A stretch of 62,044 bases of DNA from Breoghania sp. (GTDB lineage Bacteria; Pseudomonadota; Alphaproteobacteria; Rhizobiales; Stappiaceae): the NCBI RefSeq assembly GCF_030066895.1, contig NZ_JASJAV010000018.1, positions 1 to 62,044 of the forward strand. The letters are read 5' to 3'. A program made the translations under genes and the position numbers. Positions 19,042 to 30,032 of this stretch are shown one piece after another (the first letter of the stretch is position 1; every line of letters begins with the position of its first letter). The notes below the pieces were generated by a model. That model saw only the letters and a list, made by a program, of their open reading frames with translations, was not told the origin of the DNA and made no database searches.

Positions 19042-20825
19042 TCAACCGGCCATCAACGCGGCATCGGCACCGAGCAGGCTGTCGGCGCCGTCCGTCACCG
19101 TGAAGCGAAGTAAGGCGCTTTCGCCGATCAGGTTGTCGGCAAAAAAGCGGGCGACATGGATGCGCAAGGCATCGGCGGGGCTCACCTCCCCGGCCCATAC
19201 GATCGCCGAGGCCCCTTGCGCAAGCAGCGCGCCGCCCGTGGCCAAGCCGAAGAGCCGCAGATAGGGCGTGCCCCGGCAAGCGCCTCGTCCATCCGCTCTG
19301 CCTTGAGCGCATCGAGAAGCCAGTCGGTCGCCGCCGACAGATCGTTGAGCGCGACGCGACCTTGCGCGCCATGGCCGCGAAGCCCTCATCGTTCTGCGCC
19401 CCCGCCTCGCGGACGATCTCGCGCATTTCCTCGATGAAGCCGCGTGCCTCAGCACCTTCGGAAAGGGGAAGTTTGCGGGTGACGAGGCCGATCGCCTGGA
19501 TGCCGTTGGTGCCCTCATAGATCGGGGCGATGCGCGCATCGCGCAGGAACTGGGCCGCCCCCGTCTCCTCCACATAGCCCATGCCGCCATGGATCTGGAC
19601 GCCCAGAGACGACACCTCGACGCCGATATCCGTCGGCATGGCCTTGGCCACCAACGTCAGCAGAGCCGCACGCTCGGCCCAGCGTTTCTTTTCCTCGCCC
19701 TCGGCGCCGTGGGCCATGTCTATTGCCGCCGCGCAGCGGTAGCACAGGGCACGGACCACGGCGGTAAGCGCCCACATGGTCACCAAATTGCAGCGGATAT
19801 CGGGATGCGTGGCGATCGGGGCCATGCCCTCGCCGGTCCAGCCCGACGCCTTGCCCTGACGGCGCTCATGCGCATAGGCGAGCGCATGCTGCAAGGCGGC
19901 TTCGGCCACACCGAGCCCCTGCACGCCGACGGCGAGCCGGGCGTTGTTCATCATCGTGAACATGCAGGCCAGCCCCTTGTGTTCCTCGCCCACGAGCCAG
20001 CCCTTCGCACCGCCCCGGTCGCCATAGACCATGGTGCAGGTGGGCGAGCCGTGAATGCCCAGCTTGTGCTCCACGTTAGCGCTCTGGACGTCGTTGCGCG
20101 CGCCCAGTGAACCGTCGGCCTCAACCAGAAACTTCGGCACGAGAAACAGCGAGATGCCGCGCGTGCCAGACGGCGCATCCGGCAGGCGGGCAAGCACCAG
20201 ATGGACGATGTTGTCGGTCAGGTCGTGCTCGCCATAGGTGATGAAGATCTTCTGACCGAAAACGGAATAGGTGCCGTCGTCGTTGCGCTCGGCGCGCGAA
20301 CGCAGGGCGGCGAGATCGGAGCCCACCTGCGGCTCGATCAGGCTCATCGTGGCCATCTACTCGCCGGAAACGAGCCGAGAGAGATAGATCTCCTTCAGAT
20401 CCTCGCTGGCGTGCGCCGTCAGCACCTCGATGGCACCGGCGGTCAGCGTCGGACCGATGGCAAAGGACATGGAGGCGGAATTCCACATCTCGTAGGTGGC
20501 GACCTGCAACTATGGTCGGCAGGCCCTGGCCGCCGTAATCCTGCGGCGCGGTCAGGCCGTTCCAGCCTCCTTCCGCTCAGGCGCGATAGGCATCGCGCCT
20601 GAGCGGCGGCGGCGTCACCTCGCCGTTCTTCAGCGGCGTGCCGTGACTGTCGGCGATCTTGTTCAGCGGCGCGATTTCGTCGGCCGCAAACCGTCCCGCC
20701 TCAACGAGGATCGCCTCGACGAGATCCTCGCTCAACTCCTCCTCTTCGAACACGTCCGCGACACGGTCGAAACCTAATACGTGCTTGAAAGTAAAGCCTA
20801 TTTCGGTAATTTGAGCCCTATACAT
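19042..20825 (-). pseudogene. Acyl-CoA dehydrogenase, two stops and several frameshifts
   Basis: FAD enzyme of beta-oxidation. ATG at 20825 (MYRAQITEIGFTFKHVLGF) is preceded by GAGGA at a suitable distance. TGA at 20577-20579 replaces Trp in AYRA(W)AEGGWNGLTAP; an indel near 20510 shifts into YEMWNSASMSFAIGPTLTAG; TAG at 20357-20359 replaces Trp in SGE(W)MATMSLIEPQ. The middle is clean (QKIFITYGEHDLTDNIVHL; GMGYVEETGAAQFLRDARI), then frameshifts near 19347 and 19275 break the C-terminal domain, which can still be read (VALNDLSAATDWLL; YLRLFGLATGGALLAQ). Fatty-acid degradation here (this gene, the hydratase, the CoA ligase) is broken at every step. Confidence 0.87.
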
Positions 20826-20988
20826 GATGGTCATTCCTCACCCTGTAACCTTGACGTGGGGCATCTGTCCGCGCAAAACGCCTGCGCCGCCTTATCAAAG
20901 ACGACACTGCCTCATCCGCAAACCGCCTTAGCGGCGACAGTAGCGTGCTAGGCCATGTCGTCAACGATGCCGCTAGGGAAACACACCA

Positions 20989-22002
20989 ATGACAGTCCGG
21001 CGCATCAATCCGCAAGACCCGAACCTTTCCGCATCAACCGGCTTTCGCGAAGCCGTCGCCGCCATTCTCGACGGAGGGCTCGTCGCGGCACCGACGGAAA
21101 CCGTCTACGGGCTGGCGGCAGACGCGACGAACCCGCAGGCCTGCACGGGCATCTACACCGCCAAGGGGCGGCCGCGGTTCAATCCGCTGATCAGCCATGT
21201 CAGCGATGCAGCGGCCGCGCGCGAGTACGGGCTCTTCGACGAGCGGGCGAATTTTCTGGCGGACGCCTTCTGGCCGGGGCCGTTGACACTCGTCGTACCG
21301 CGCCGCCCCGGCTCCGCGGTCTGCGATCTCGCCACCGCCGGTCTCGACAGCATCGCACTCCGAGTGCCGGATTCTCCGATCATGCAACGACTGTCGCGTG
21401 AGGCCGGCCGTCCACTGGCCGCCCCCAGCGCCAACCGTTCGGGCGGAATCAGCCCGACCACGGCCGAGGCGGTTAACGAGGATCTGGGCGAGCGGGTCGA
21501 TGTCATTCTCGATGCGGGTCCGACGCGGATCGGCGTGGAATCGACCATCGTCGCGCTGATCGATGACGAGGCCCGCCTGCTGCGTCCCGGCGGCCTCGCG
21601 CGGGAGGATATCGAAAAGGTGCTAGGACGCCCGCTGGCCGGACCTCCGGGCGACAGCGCGGCCAAACCGGCCGGGCCGGGCATGCTGAAGTCCCACTATG
21701 CCCCGCGCGCCATCGTGCGGCTTGAGGCGCTCGATATCGCGCCCGGCAAAGCCTACCTGGGTTTCGGCCCGATCCCCGATCAGATCGCACGCGATGCCGT
21801 CGCCGTGCGCACGCTCAGCGAGAAATCTAACCTAGAGGAAGCTGCCGCGAATCTCTTTTCGGATCTGCGCGCGCTCGATGCCACGGGAGCTGCCTCCATC
21901 GCGGTGGCTCCGGTGCCAAAAACCGGGCTTGGCGAGGCGATCAACGATCGTCTTTCGCGCGCGGCGGCGGAGCGGATGGGCCCCGGCGTACGATCCGAGT
22001 AA
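20989..22002 (+). CDS. tsaC: Threonylcarbamoyl-AMP synthase (Sua5 form)
   Basis: Makes threonylcarbamoyl-AMP for the t6A37 modification of tRNA. 337 aa, intact. The YrdC/TsaC domain carries PTETVYGLAADA, the substrate-binding KGRPRFNPLISHV and the SANRSGGISPT motif; the extra C-terminal Sua5 domain (GPGMLKSHYAPRA onwards) gives the long form. Essential in most bacteria. Divergent from the acyl-CoA dehydrogenase gene. Confidence 0.93.
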   Translation: MTVRRINPQDPNLSASTGFREAVAAILDGGLVAAPTETVYGLAADATNPQACTGIYTAKGRPRFNPLISHVSDAAAAREYGLFDERANFLADAFWPGPLTLVVPRRPGSAVCDLATAGLDSIALRVPDSPIMQRLSREAGRPLAAPSANRSGGISPTTAEAVNEDLGERVDVILDAGPTRIGVESTIVALIDDEARLLRPGGLAREDIEKVLGRPLAGPPGDSAAKPAGPGMLKSHYAPRAIVRLEALDIAPGKAYLGFGPIPDQIARDAVAVRTLSEKSNLEEAAANLFSDLRALDATGAASIAVAPVPKTGLGEAINDRLSRAAAERMGPGVRSE

Positions 22003-22042
22003 CCGAGAATTATTTAGCGGCTGATATACAAGTCTATTTCAA

Positions 22043-22064
22043 ACAAATATAAATTAATATTTGT
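22043..22064. repeat. AT-rich perfect palindrome downstream of tsaC
   Basis: ACAAATAT and ATATTTGT form 8-bp perfect arms around AAATTA, with TCAA / TTGA just outside. The stretch from about 22010 to 22110 is strongly AT-rich in an otherwise GC-rich window. It could be a protein-binding site or promoter for a transcript ending at the terminator near 22263. Confidence 0.5.
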
Positions 22065-22232
22065 ACTTGAATAAAACTATGGTTCGTCAATATAATTATT
22101 ATCTATTTTTTCTTGGACTTACTCTTGTCTCCCAACGAAAACTCTGACATAAAACTTCTCGGAACCCCTGGTGATGCAGCGAACCTCCCAACCCCGGGTA
22201 AAATCATTTCCCATTTGCCCGTACCTTTCCGG

Positions 22233-22263
22233 CGGCAGTTGCTGTGGCAACTGCCGTTTTTTT
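22233..22263 (+). terminator. Strong intrinsic terminator
   Basis: CGGCAGTTGC and GCAACTGCCG form a perfect 10-bp stem with loop TGTG, followed directly by seven T. It points rightward, 230 bp after the tsaC stop, with no gene immediately upstream, so it ends either a long tsaC tail or an unannotated small RNA. The rest of 22003-22431 has no supported gene. Confidence 0.8.
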
Positions 22264-22431
22264 CGTCTCCTCCTGGCCAGCGCCCCTGTTCGCCCGTCCT
22301 TTCGATTTGCGAGAACAAACATTGAGCTGACGCAGAGGCCGCGAATGCACAGTCTTCCCGATAAGGCGCATTGACAGAAAGACTCCGGGCGCGTCAGTTC
22401 GTTGAACTGACAATATCAATCGGGGCCCGTC

Positions 22432-23353
<922 letters not shown>

Positions 23354-23501
23354 GCGCGCCGAACGGCCACCGGCACCCACGGCCCGGTTGTGTTCCCACC
23401 GATCGGGCTTGCGCACGAAAGAGAGCCCTTGACGTGAAAAGGCCGGGGCCCGACCCTGCCGACATTCCGAATCCCGTAAAATGACGGATACGCCAAGGCC
23501 G

Positions 23502-23759
23502 ATGAGCGATACTCAACCCACCCCCAAACCAGTCGACGACATGAGTTTCGAGGAAGCCCTGCGCGAACTGGAAACGATCGTGCAGAAGCTGGAGCGCGGG
23601 GACGTGCCGCTGCAGGAGAGCATCGCCCAGTACGAACGGGGCGACAAGCTGCGCAGCCACTGCGACAAATTGTTACAAGCCGCAGAGGCAAAAGTGGAAA
23701 AGCTTCGCCGCGGCAACGACGGCACGGCCAGCGGTACCGAGCCGCTCGACGTCAGCTGA
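23502..23759 (+). CDS. xseB: Exodeoxyribonuclease VII small subunit
   Basis: 85 aa from ATG at 23502 (MSDTQPTPKPVDDMSFEEALREL); an in-frame ATG at 23481 would add seven residues. The family core is EEALRELETIVQKLERGDVPLQ (in two parts) then YERGDKLRSHCDKLLQAAEAKV. It binds XseA, which is not in the window, to form the single-strand exonuclease. Usually followed closely by dxs; here almost 500 bp intervene. Confidence 0.9.
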   Translation: MSDTQPTPKPVDDMSFEEALRELETIVQKLERGDVPLQESIAQYERGDKLRSHCDKLLQAAEAKVEKLRRGNDGTASGTEPLDVS

Positions 23760-24254
23760 CAGACGCCAAGCACGCCGAATTACCGCAGAGGCCGCGACGT
23801 AAGGATAGCCGGCTGCGCCGGACATGCGCACAAGTCGTTATGACGACCGGATTGTACTGTTTTACGTCCGCGTGGCGCGCTTTGTAACATAACAAATATT
23901 ATTGCCGGAATAGTTCCGCAGAGACCGTTGCGTGGATTTCGCGCGACGTCGCGGGTTTACTCCCCTTGCACAGAAAAAAGGGCCGCGGCGAACCGCGGCC
24001 CAAGTCGTTCACTGTGCACGTGGCCCCATCGACCACGGGATTTTTATATTCTGTTTCTTCGTAAAAATCATCACCCTAATCCGTATGAACTGGAATTTTT
24101 AGATTTCCGGGGTGAACATCGCTACGGAATCCGCCCGAATTGGCGAATGGCGCATCTGCGGAATGGCAACTGTCGGATTGCTTCAATTGCGCCTATCGTC
24201 GCCGTGGTGTAAGCGTGCCCTTTCCCTCGAACTCAGCAGGCACATATTCGTGCG
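23760..24254. other. Long gap between xseB and dxs
   Basis: No protein gene is supported. The gap contains a minus-strand intrinsic terminator at 23974-24001 with about 250 bp of sequence to its right that could encode a small RNA transcribed leftward. Part of 23870-23920 and 24040-24100 is AT-rich. Confidence 0.5.
23974..24001 (-). terminator. Orphan intrinsic terminator on the minus strand
   Basis: GGGCCGCGG and CCGCGGCCC make a perfect 9-bp stem with a four-base loop; read on the minus strand six T follow. No minus-strand gene lies to its right (dxs is rightward), so it must end an unannotated leftward transcript or be a relic. Confidence 0.75.
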
Positions 24255-26171
24255 ATGATGACGCTCGCCACACCTCTCCTCAACACGATCACAAAACCCG
24301 AAGATCTGCGAAAGCTCGACCCGCAGGACCTCAAGCAGGTCGCCGAAGAGCTGCGCGCGGAGATGATCGATGCCGTGTCGCAGACCGGCGGCCATCTGGG
24401 GGCGGGGCTGGGCGTCGTGGAGCTGACGGTTGCCCTGCACTACATTTTCAACACGCCCAACGACCAGCTGATCTGGGATGTCGGGCATCAGGCCTATCCT
24501 CACAAAATCTTGACCGGTCGCCGTGACCGGATTCGCACGCTTCGTCAGCCCGGCGGATTGTCCGGTTTCACCAAGCGTGCCGAATCTCCCTACGACCCGT
24601 TCGGTGCCGCCCATTCCTCGACCTCGATTTCCTCCGGCCTCGGCATGGCGGTCGGGCGCGATCTCAACCATGGCGACAACAACGTCGTCGCGGTGATCGG
24701 CGACGGCGCAATGTCGGCCGGGATGGCCTATGAGGCGATGAACAATGCCGGGGCGCTGAAGTCGCGGCTCGTCGTTGTGCTGAACGACAACGACATGTCG
24801 ATCGCCCCGCCGGTCGGCGCGATGTCGGGCTATCTGGCGCGTCTCGTTTCCGGGCGTACCTACCATTCGCTGCGCGAACTGGCGAAAAGCGTGGCCAAGG
24901 CGCTGCCCGATCCGCTGCAAAAAAGGGCGGCACGCGCGGAAGAATACGCGCGCGGCTTCTTCACCGGCGGCACGCTGTTTGAAGAACTGGGCTTCTACTA
25001 TGTCGGCCCGATCGACGGTCACAATCTGGACCACCTGCTGCCCATCCTGAAGAACGTGCGTGACACGCGGGAAGGGCCGGTCCTCGTCCATGTGGTCACG
25101 CAGAAGGGCAAGGGCTACGAACCGGCGGAAAATTCCTCCGACAAGTATCACGGCGTCGCCCGCTTCGACGTGATCACCGGCAAGCAGGCCAAGCCGGTTC
25201 CCAATGCGCCGAGCTACACCCGCGTTTTCGGGGAAAGTCTCGCGCAGGCCGCCCGCGAGGACGACAAGATCGTCGCCATCACCGCGGCCATGCCGTCGGG
25301 CACAGGCGTCGACATCTTCGGCAAGGGATTTCCCGAGCGCACCTTCGATGTTGGGATCGCGGAACAGCACGCGGTGACCTTCGGCGCAGGCCTTGCCACC
25401 GAGGGTTACAAGCCGTTCGTCGCGATCTATTCCACCTTCCTGCAGCGCGCCTACGACCAGGTCGTGCATGACGTGGCGATCCAGCACCTGCCGGTGCGTT
25501 TCGCCATCGACCGCGCCGGTTTCGTGGGTGCGGACGGGCCGACCCATGCGGGCTCCTTCGACATCGGCTATCTCTCCTCCCTGCCCGGCTTCACCGTGAT
25601 GGCGGCGGCTGACGAGGCGGAGCTGAAGCACATGGTGACCACCGCCGTAGCCTTCGACGACGGCCCGATCGCCTTCCGCTACCCGCGCGGCGAAGGTGTG
25701 GGCGTGGACATGCCCGAACGCGGCGTTCCGCTTAAAATCGGCAAGGGCCGGATCTTGCGCGAAGGCACCAAGGTGGCGCTCCTCTCGCTGGGCACAAGGC
25801 TTGCCTCCTGCCTGGAGGCAGCGGAGATCCTGGAAGCGAGCGGATTGTCGACGACGGTCGCCGATGCGCGCTTTGCCAAGCCGCTCGATACGGATCTCGT
25901 TCGGCGGCTGGCCGTCGAGCACGAATTGCTGATCACCTTGGAGGAAGGCGCCATCGGCGGATTTGCCGCCCATGTGACGCAGTACCTTCTGCAGGAAGGT
26001 CTGCTCGACGGTCAGGTCAAGCTTCGCGCAATGATGATGCCGGATACCTTTGTCGATCACGACAAACCGGATGCGATGTATGCCGGGGTCGGGCTCGACG
26101 CGAAGGGGATAGTCACACGTGTCTTTGAGGCACTGGGACGTGACACGGCGGAAATCGGGCGTCTCGCCTGA
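24255..26171 (+). CDS. dxs: 1-deoxy-D-xylulose-5-phosphate synthase
   Basis: First enzyme of the MEP isoprenoid pathway, condensing pyruvate and glyceraldehyde 3-phosphate with TPP. 638 aa, the normal length, intact. Visible: [20 protein letters not shown], the TPP motif [18 protein letters not shown], the catalytic region [15 protein letters not shown], and the C-terminal transketolase domain ending EIGRLA. Two ATG codons in a row begin at 24255; no clear ribosome binding site is visible, so a slightly later start is possible. Confidence 0.95.
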   Translation: MMTLATPLLNTITKPEDLRKLDPQDLKQVAEELRAEMIDAVSQTGGHLGAGLGVVELTVALHYIFNTPNDQLIWDVGHQAYPHKILTGRRDRIRTLRQPGGLSGFTKRAESPYDPFGAAHSSTSISSGLGMAVGRDLNHGDNNVVAVIGDGAMSAGMAYEAMNNAGALKSRLVVVLNDNDMSIAPPVGAMSGYLARLVSGRTYHSLRELAKSVAKALPDPLQKRAARAEEYARGFFTGGTLFEELGFYYVGPIDGHNLDHLLPILKNVRDTREGPVLVHVVTQKGKGYEPAENSSDKYHGVARFDVITGKQAKPVPNAPSYTRVFGESLAQAAREDDKIVAITAAMPSGTGVDIFGKGFPERTFDVGIAEQHAVTFGAGLATEGYKPFVAIYSTFLQRAYDQVVHDVAIQHLPVRFAIDRAGFVGADGPTHAGSFDIGYLSSLPGFTVMAAADEAELKHMVTTAVAFDDGPIAFRYPRGEGVGVDMPERGVPLKIGKGRILREGTKVALLSLGTRLASCLEAAEILEASGLSTTVADARFAKPLDTDLVRRLAVEHELLITLEEGAIGGFAAHVTQYLLQEGLLDGQVKLRAMMMPDTFVDHDKPDAMYAGVGLDAKGIVTRVFEALGRDTAEIGRLA

Positions 26172-26509
26172 GGCGCATTAAGCCGTTTTTCATCGATTTG
26201 TTTCACCGTTCGTGTATAGGCAAGAAACGGGGACCTATTCAGGTTCCTTTTGCCGTAATTCCGCCGCGATCAGGTTGAATGCCGAGCACACGGGCCGGTG
26301 GTTCGTCCCGCTCCCTGGGCGAGGATGAATGATCGCCGTTCCGAAGGTTCTGCCTCACGCGATCCAAAATGACGAAACGGTCTCGCAGCCCGGTGTTCCG
26401 GGTGCCAGAACACTCCGAATTGATGCCTTTCCAGACTAAATAGACCGGTTCGTCCGCCAACATCCCCGACACCATCCCGCGCGACATTGCGCGTTACTGG
26501 CGAAGTCCA
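26172..26509. other. Intergenic region dxs to MFS gene
   Basis: 338 bp with no supported gene and no clear terminator or repeat. Confidence 0.45.
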
Positions 26510-27976
26510 ATGGCCAAGACTCTGAATCCGATTGCCGCCCTTCTGCTCTCGGTCGCCCTCACGTTGTTGAGGCACGGTCTGCAGGCAACATTGCTGCCCG
26601 TACACGCGGATATGGAGGGCTTCTCGGCCATCGCCATCGGCTGGATGTCGTCGAGTTACTTCGCAGGCTTAGTGCTGGGCTGCGTGGTTGCGCCCTATGC
26701 GGTGCTGCGCGCCGGACATATCCACGCCTTCGCCACTCTCGTCTCGCTGGGCTCCGCCAGTGCGATCCTCTACCCGGCTCTTGCCGATCCGATCGCCTGG
26801 GCGGTCATCCGCTTTGCCTATGGTTTCACAATAGCTGGGTTCTATCTGATCGTTGAAAGCTGGCTGAACGAACACGCGACGAACGAAAACCGCGACGCGC
26901 TGATGTCGACCTACATCATCATCAACCTCGCTGCGATCACCGGCGGGCAATTGCTGCTCACCGTCATCGATCCGGAAGGCTTCACCGCCTTCGTGCTGGC
27001 TTCCGTCGCCGTGTCCCTGGCGGTGGTGCCGATCTCGATGACGCGCTCGCAGCAGCCCGCCCCAATCACCTTCGTGCACTCCCGGCCGATGGAGCTTTAC
27101 CAGATCTCTCCGGCAGCCATCGTCGGCAGTCTGTTCATCAGGCTTGCCAACGGCACGAACTGGACGCTGGCCCCGCTCTATGCACGCCAGGTCGACCTTG
27201 ACAAGGCGGGCGTCGCCTATTTCGCCTCCGCCATCATCTTCAGCGGCGCGCTCGCGCAATGGCCGATCGGTCGCCTATCGGACCGCATGGACCGACGTTA
27301 CGTTCTCATCGGGCTGGCCTGCGCCTCCGGTATCGTCGCAACGCTCATCACCGAGCTGGAGCCGACGCAAGCCCTGCCGACCATCGCCTTTGCCGGACTG
27401 CTGGGTTTCGTCTCCCAGCCCGCCTACTCGATTGCCGTCGCCCACGCCTTCGACCATGTGGAATCGGAAAGTTTCGTTGAAACCTCCTCGGGTCTGCTGC
27501 TAGCCAACGGCATCGGTTCGACCATCGGCCTGCTGGTCGCCTCCGTGGTGATGATGCGGGTCGGGCCCAGCGGGCTTTACGCCACGATCGCCGTGATGAT
27601 GTTCTCGCTGGCGGCCTATATCATCTTCCGCATCCAGGTGCGCGAGCGTCCCTCCGCACGCCTCCACACCGAATTTGACCTTGCCGGTACTGCGCAGGTC
27701 GGTGGTGTGCTGACGCCGGAACTGCTCGACAAGAGCAGCCCGCACGTGGTCGTGCCCGAATATTCACCCGTCCCGCACGTGACGCCCGATCCGGAAGCGA
27801 TCGCCGAAGCGTGGGAGACCGCGTGGGACGGCGAGGAAGAGACAACGGACGAAACCGCGTCATCTGCGGCGGAAGAGAGCGGCAAGGACGACGCCTCGCC
27901 TGCCGCTGCGGACGGGCCCAACGAACCGTCTTCCGACGGCGCCAAGGCTGCGGATAAGGACGACACGTCCCGCTGA
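26510..27976 (+). CDS. MFS transporter (YcaD-like) with a long acidic tail
   Basis: 488 aa, intact, about twelve membrane segments between residues 5 and 385; the cytoplasmic loops include GRLSDRMDRRYV, the MFS motif A type. The first part resembles YcaD/UMF-type permeases (YGFTIAGFYLIVESWLNEHA). After the last helix (LAAYIIFRIQVRERPSA) comes a hydrophilic tail of about 100 residues rich in Glu, Asp, Ser and Ala, likely disordered in the cytoplasm. Substrate unknown. Confidence 0.85.
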   Translation: MAKTLNPIAALLLSVALTLLRHGLQATLLPVHADMEGFSAIAIGWMSSSYFAGLVLGCVVAPYAVLRAGHIHAFATLVSLGSASAILYPALADPIAWAVIRFAYGFTIAGFYLIVESWLNEHATNENRDALMSTYIIINLAAITGGQLLLTVIDPEGFTAFVLASVAVSLAVVPISMTRSQQPAPITFVHSRPMELYQISPAAIVGSLFIRLANGTNWTLAPLYARQVDLDKAGVAYFASAIIFSGALAQWPIGRLSDRMDRRYVLIGLACASGIVATLITELEPTQALPTIAFAGLLGFVSQPAYSIAVAHAFDHVESESFVETSSGLLLANGIGSTIGLLVASVVMMRVGPSGLYATIAVMMFSLAAYIIFRIQVRERPSARLHTEFDLAGTAQVGGVLTPELLDKSSPHVVVPEYSPVPHVTPDPEAIAEAWETAWDGEEETTDETASSAAEESGKDDASPAAADGPNEPSSDGAKAADKDDTSR

Positions 27977-28045
27977 GGACAATTCCTGCCGCAACGACAT
28001 ATGTTCTCGACGCACGCGTCGGGATGACGCATAGTCCCGCCCGTG

Positions 28046-28452
28046 ATGAGAAACCGAACAGGCCTTCTTCACCTGCTCAGATGCGAGCGCAAGTCGCTTT
28101 CCACATTGGCGGAGACGGCGCTGGTCGCGCGCGTTCTCATCGGCGTGCTCGGGCTTGTCCTGGCGCCGTCCAATGCGCTTGCGAGCGGACCCGGGACTGA
28201 TCATCGTTCCGGCTCAACCGGGGCGGGTCCCAGCCCGTCAAGGGCGTTCCCCTGGGTGCGTTCCACTGTCCCTGTGCCGCCTGCTATCACTCCGGATGCG
28301 CGGTCGTCTGCACGCCTCCGATCGCAGGGGCGCAACTGCCGGGACCCGAGCCTGCGCATGCGATGCGGCTTCTCATTCCGCGCAGTTTCGAACAGGCTGC
28401 GCAGACGGCCGCAACGCACCGACAGATCCGCGCGCCTCCCTTCAACGCTTGA
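28046..28452 (+). pseudogene. DUF2946-like copper-cluster protein, frameshifted
   Basis: Reads MRNRTGLLHLLRCERKS and a hydrophobic segment VARVLIGVLGLVLAPSNALA from ATG 28046, then must change frame between about 28190 and 28240 to reach FHCPCAACYHSGCAVVC and the end QAAQTAATHRQIRAPPFNA at TGA 28452. The Cys-rich CPCxxCxxxxC pattern after an N-terminal helix, and position just ahead of PCu(A)C and Sco genes, suggest a DUF2946-type protein linked to copper. The reconstruction is mine and not certain. Confidence 0.5.
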
Positions 28453-28556
28453 ATGCTTTGTGCCCCTGCGGGCGCACCCAATCAAAAAGTGAGGCAAGGC
28501 CTCGTTGCGTTCAAGTGCATGGTCGAGCCGCGCGCCGCCATGCCAAGGAGGATTAC

Positions 28557-29081
28557 ATGAAGACCCTGTTTTCGTTTGCGGCAGCCGCCGCGCTTTCGCT
28601 GACCTTCGCCGCCCAGGCTGAGCCCGCGCCGATCACCGCCGGTGATCTGAAGATCGAGATGCCCTGGACCCGGGTCACGCCCGGCAAGGCGGCTGCAGGC
28701 GGCGGCTTCCTGAAAATCACCAATACCGGCACCGAGGCAGATCGTCTGGTCGGGGCGTTTTCCCCGCGCTCCAAGCGCACGGAAATTCACGAGATGACCG
28801 TCAAGGACGGTATCATGGTGATGCGTCAGGTAAAGGGCGGGCTGGAGATCCCGGCAGGCGGCACGCTGGAACTGAAGCCCGGCAGCTATCACGTGATGTT
28901 CATGGGGCTGCCCGAGCCCTTCAAGGAAGGCGAAATGATCCCCGTCACCCTGACCTTCGAGAAAACGGGCGACGTGGAGCTCAAACTGATGGTGCAGAAG
29001 CCGGGGGGGGGGAAGAACCCGGCCCACTCCGTGGAGATGGACCACGGGCATATGGACCACGACAACAAGAAGATGAAGTAG
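28557..29081 (+). CDS. PCu(A)C periplasmic copper chaperone
   Basis: 174 aa, intact. AAGGAGG sits five bases before ATG 28557. Residues 1-21 are a signal peptide (SLTFAAQA). The copper site is formed by HEM, MVMRQV and HVMFM, matching the H-x-M ... H-x-M pattern of the family, and the C-terminal tail is His/Met-rich (MDHGHMDHDNKKMK). The family delivers Cu(I) to the CuA centre of cytochrome oxidase with Sco, the next gene, eight bases on. A run of ten G at 29003-29012 lies inside the tail and would be prone to slippage. Confidence 0.9.
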   Translation: MKTLFSFAAAAALSLTFAAQAEPAPITAGDLKIEMPWTRVTPGKAAAGGGFLKITNTGTEADRLVGAFSPRSKRTEIHEMTVKDGIMVMRQVKGGLEIPAGGTLELKPGSYHVMFMGLPEPFKEGEMIPVTLTFEKTGDVELKLMVQKPGGGKNPAHSVEMDHGHMDHDNKKMK

Positions 29082-29088
29082 TGACGCG

Positions 29089-29706
29089 ATGAGCGCTCGA
29101 AAGGTCATTCGTTACGGGGCGTGGGCGGCGATAGCCGCCCTCGTCCTCGTCGTCGCCGGCGTCATGAGCGGGGGGAGCGACCTGGGTTCCGGCAAGGGCT
29201 TCCTCTCGCCTGCCACCGCCATTGGAGGGCCGTTCACGCTGATCAACGGCAAGGGCGAGACGGTGACGGAAGCCGATCTCAAGTGCAAGCCGACGGTGAT
29301 GTTCTTCGGCTACACGTTCTGTCCCGACGTCTGCCCGACGACGCTTGCGGAGCTTCAGGGCTGGATCGACCAGCTCGGCCCGGATGCCGACAAGCTCAAC
29401 TACGTGTTCGTCACCGTCGATCCGGAACGCGATACGCCGGACGTGATGGCGTCCTATATCGCGGCCTTCGACGATCACATCATGCCGCTGACGGGGACGC
29501 GCGAAGAGATCGACTCCATGATCAAGACCTATCGGGTCTATGCCCGAAAGGTGCCGCTCGATGACGGCGGTTACGCGATGGACCATTCTGCCGGGCTCTA
29601 CCTGCTGAACGCGGACAACCGCTTCGTCGGCACCATCGCCTATGGCGAGGACGGCGAGATCGCGATGGAGAAGCTGAAACGGTTGATCAAGGGCGAGCAG
29701 AGCTGA
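29089..29706 (+). CDS. SCO1/SenC copper-delivery protein
   Basis: Membrane-anchored thioredoxin-fold protein for assembly of the CuA site of cytochrome c oxidase. 205 aa, intact. A single N-terminal helix (about 10-27) anchors it, Cys78 and Cys82 form CPDVCP, and the third copper ligand is the His in MDHSAGLYL. Forms an operon with the PCu(A)C gene. Confidence 0.93.
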   Translation: MSARKVIRYGAWAAIAALVLVVAGVMSGGSDLGSGKGFLSPATAIGGPFTLINGKGETVTEADLKCKPTVMFFGYTFCPDVCPTTLAELQGWIDQLGPDADKLNYVFVTVDPERDTPDVMASYIAAFDDHIMPLTGTREEIDSMIKTYRVYARKVPLDDGGYAMDHSAGLYLLNADNRFVGTIAYGEDGEIAMEKLKRLIKGEQS

Positions 29707-29815
29707 GACGCGGAACGTAAAACGCGAGATTTCCCCGGTCGCTGCCAAGGTAGTTGACGGGGCGGATCGGTTGCGCTAGAGTTCATCTCTTTAGAGATGA
29801 GGGATTTTCGACGCT

Positions 29816-29959
29816 ATGACCACTATACCCGCCACATGGGCCGTGATCGGGACACTGGGCGCCATCCTGTTGCTGGTGACACTCGGTCTCTGGGCGCGTT
29901 ACGGCAAGATGATCTTCGTCCGATTCGTGCTGAACGGCCTGGCGGGCTGCTTCGGCTGA
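29816..29959 (+). CDS. Small single-helix membrane protein
   Basis: 47 aa: MTTIPATWAVIGTLGAILLL is followed by VTLGLWARYGKMIFVRFVLN and GLAGCFG. One clear transmembrane helix and a short amphipathic end. GAGGGA lies upstream of the ATG. It fits the small gap between the Sco and tlyA genes and has good codon use, but I do not know a function. Confidence 0.5.
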   Translation: MTTIPATWAVIGTLGAILLLVTLGLWARYGKMIFVRFVLNGLAGCFG

Positions 29960-30032
29960 CGCCCTTTTCCTGCTGACTTCTACCCCTACGCCGCCACAGA
30001 CCAGACCCACCCGATACGCAACGCGCCCGGCC

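Noticed and set aside
22110..22263. 6S RNA or SRP RNA
   Set aside because: Some GTTCGC and CCGAGAAG-like strings occur on the minus strand, but spacing and overall fold do not match 6S, and the SRP core is absent.
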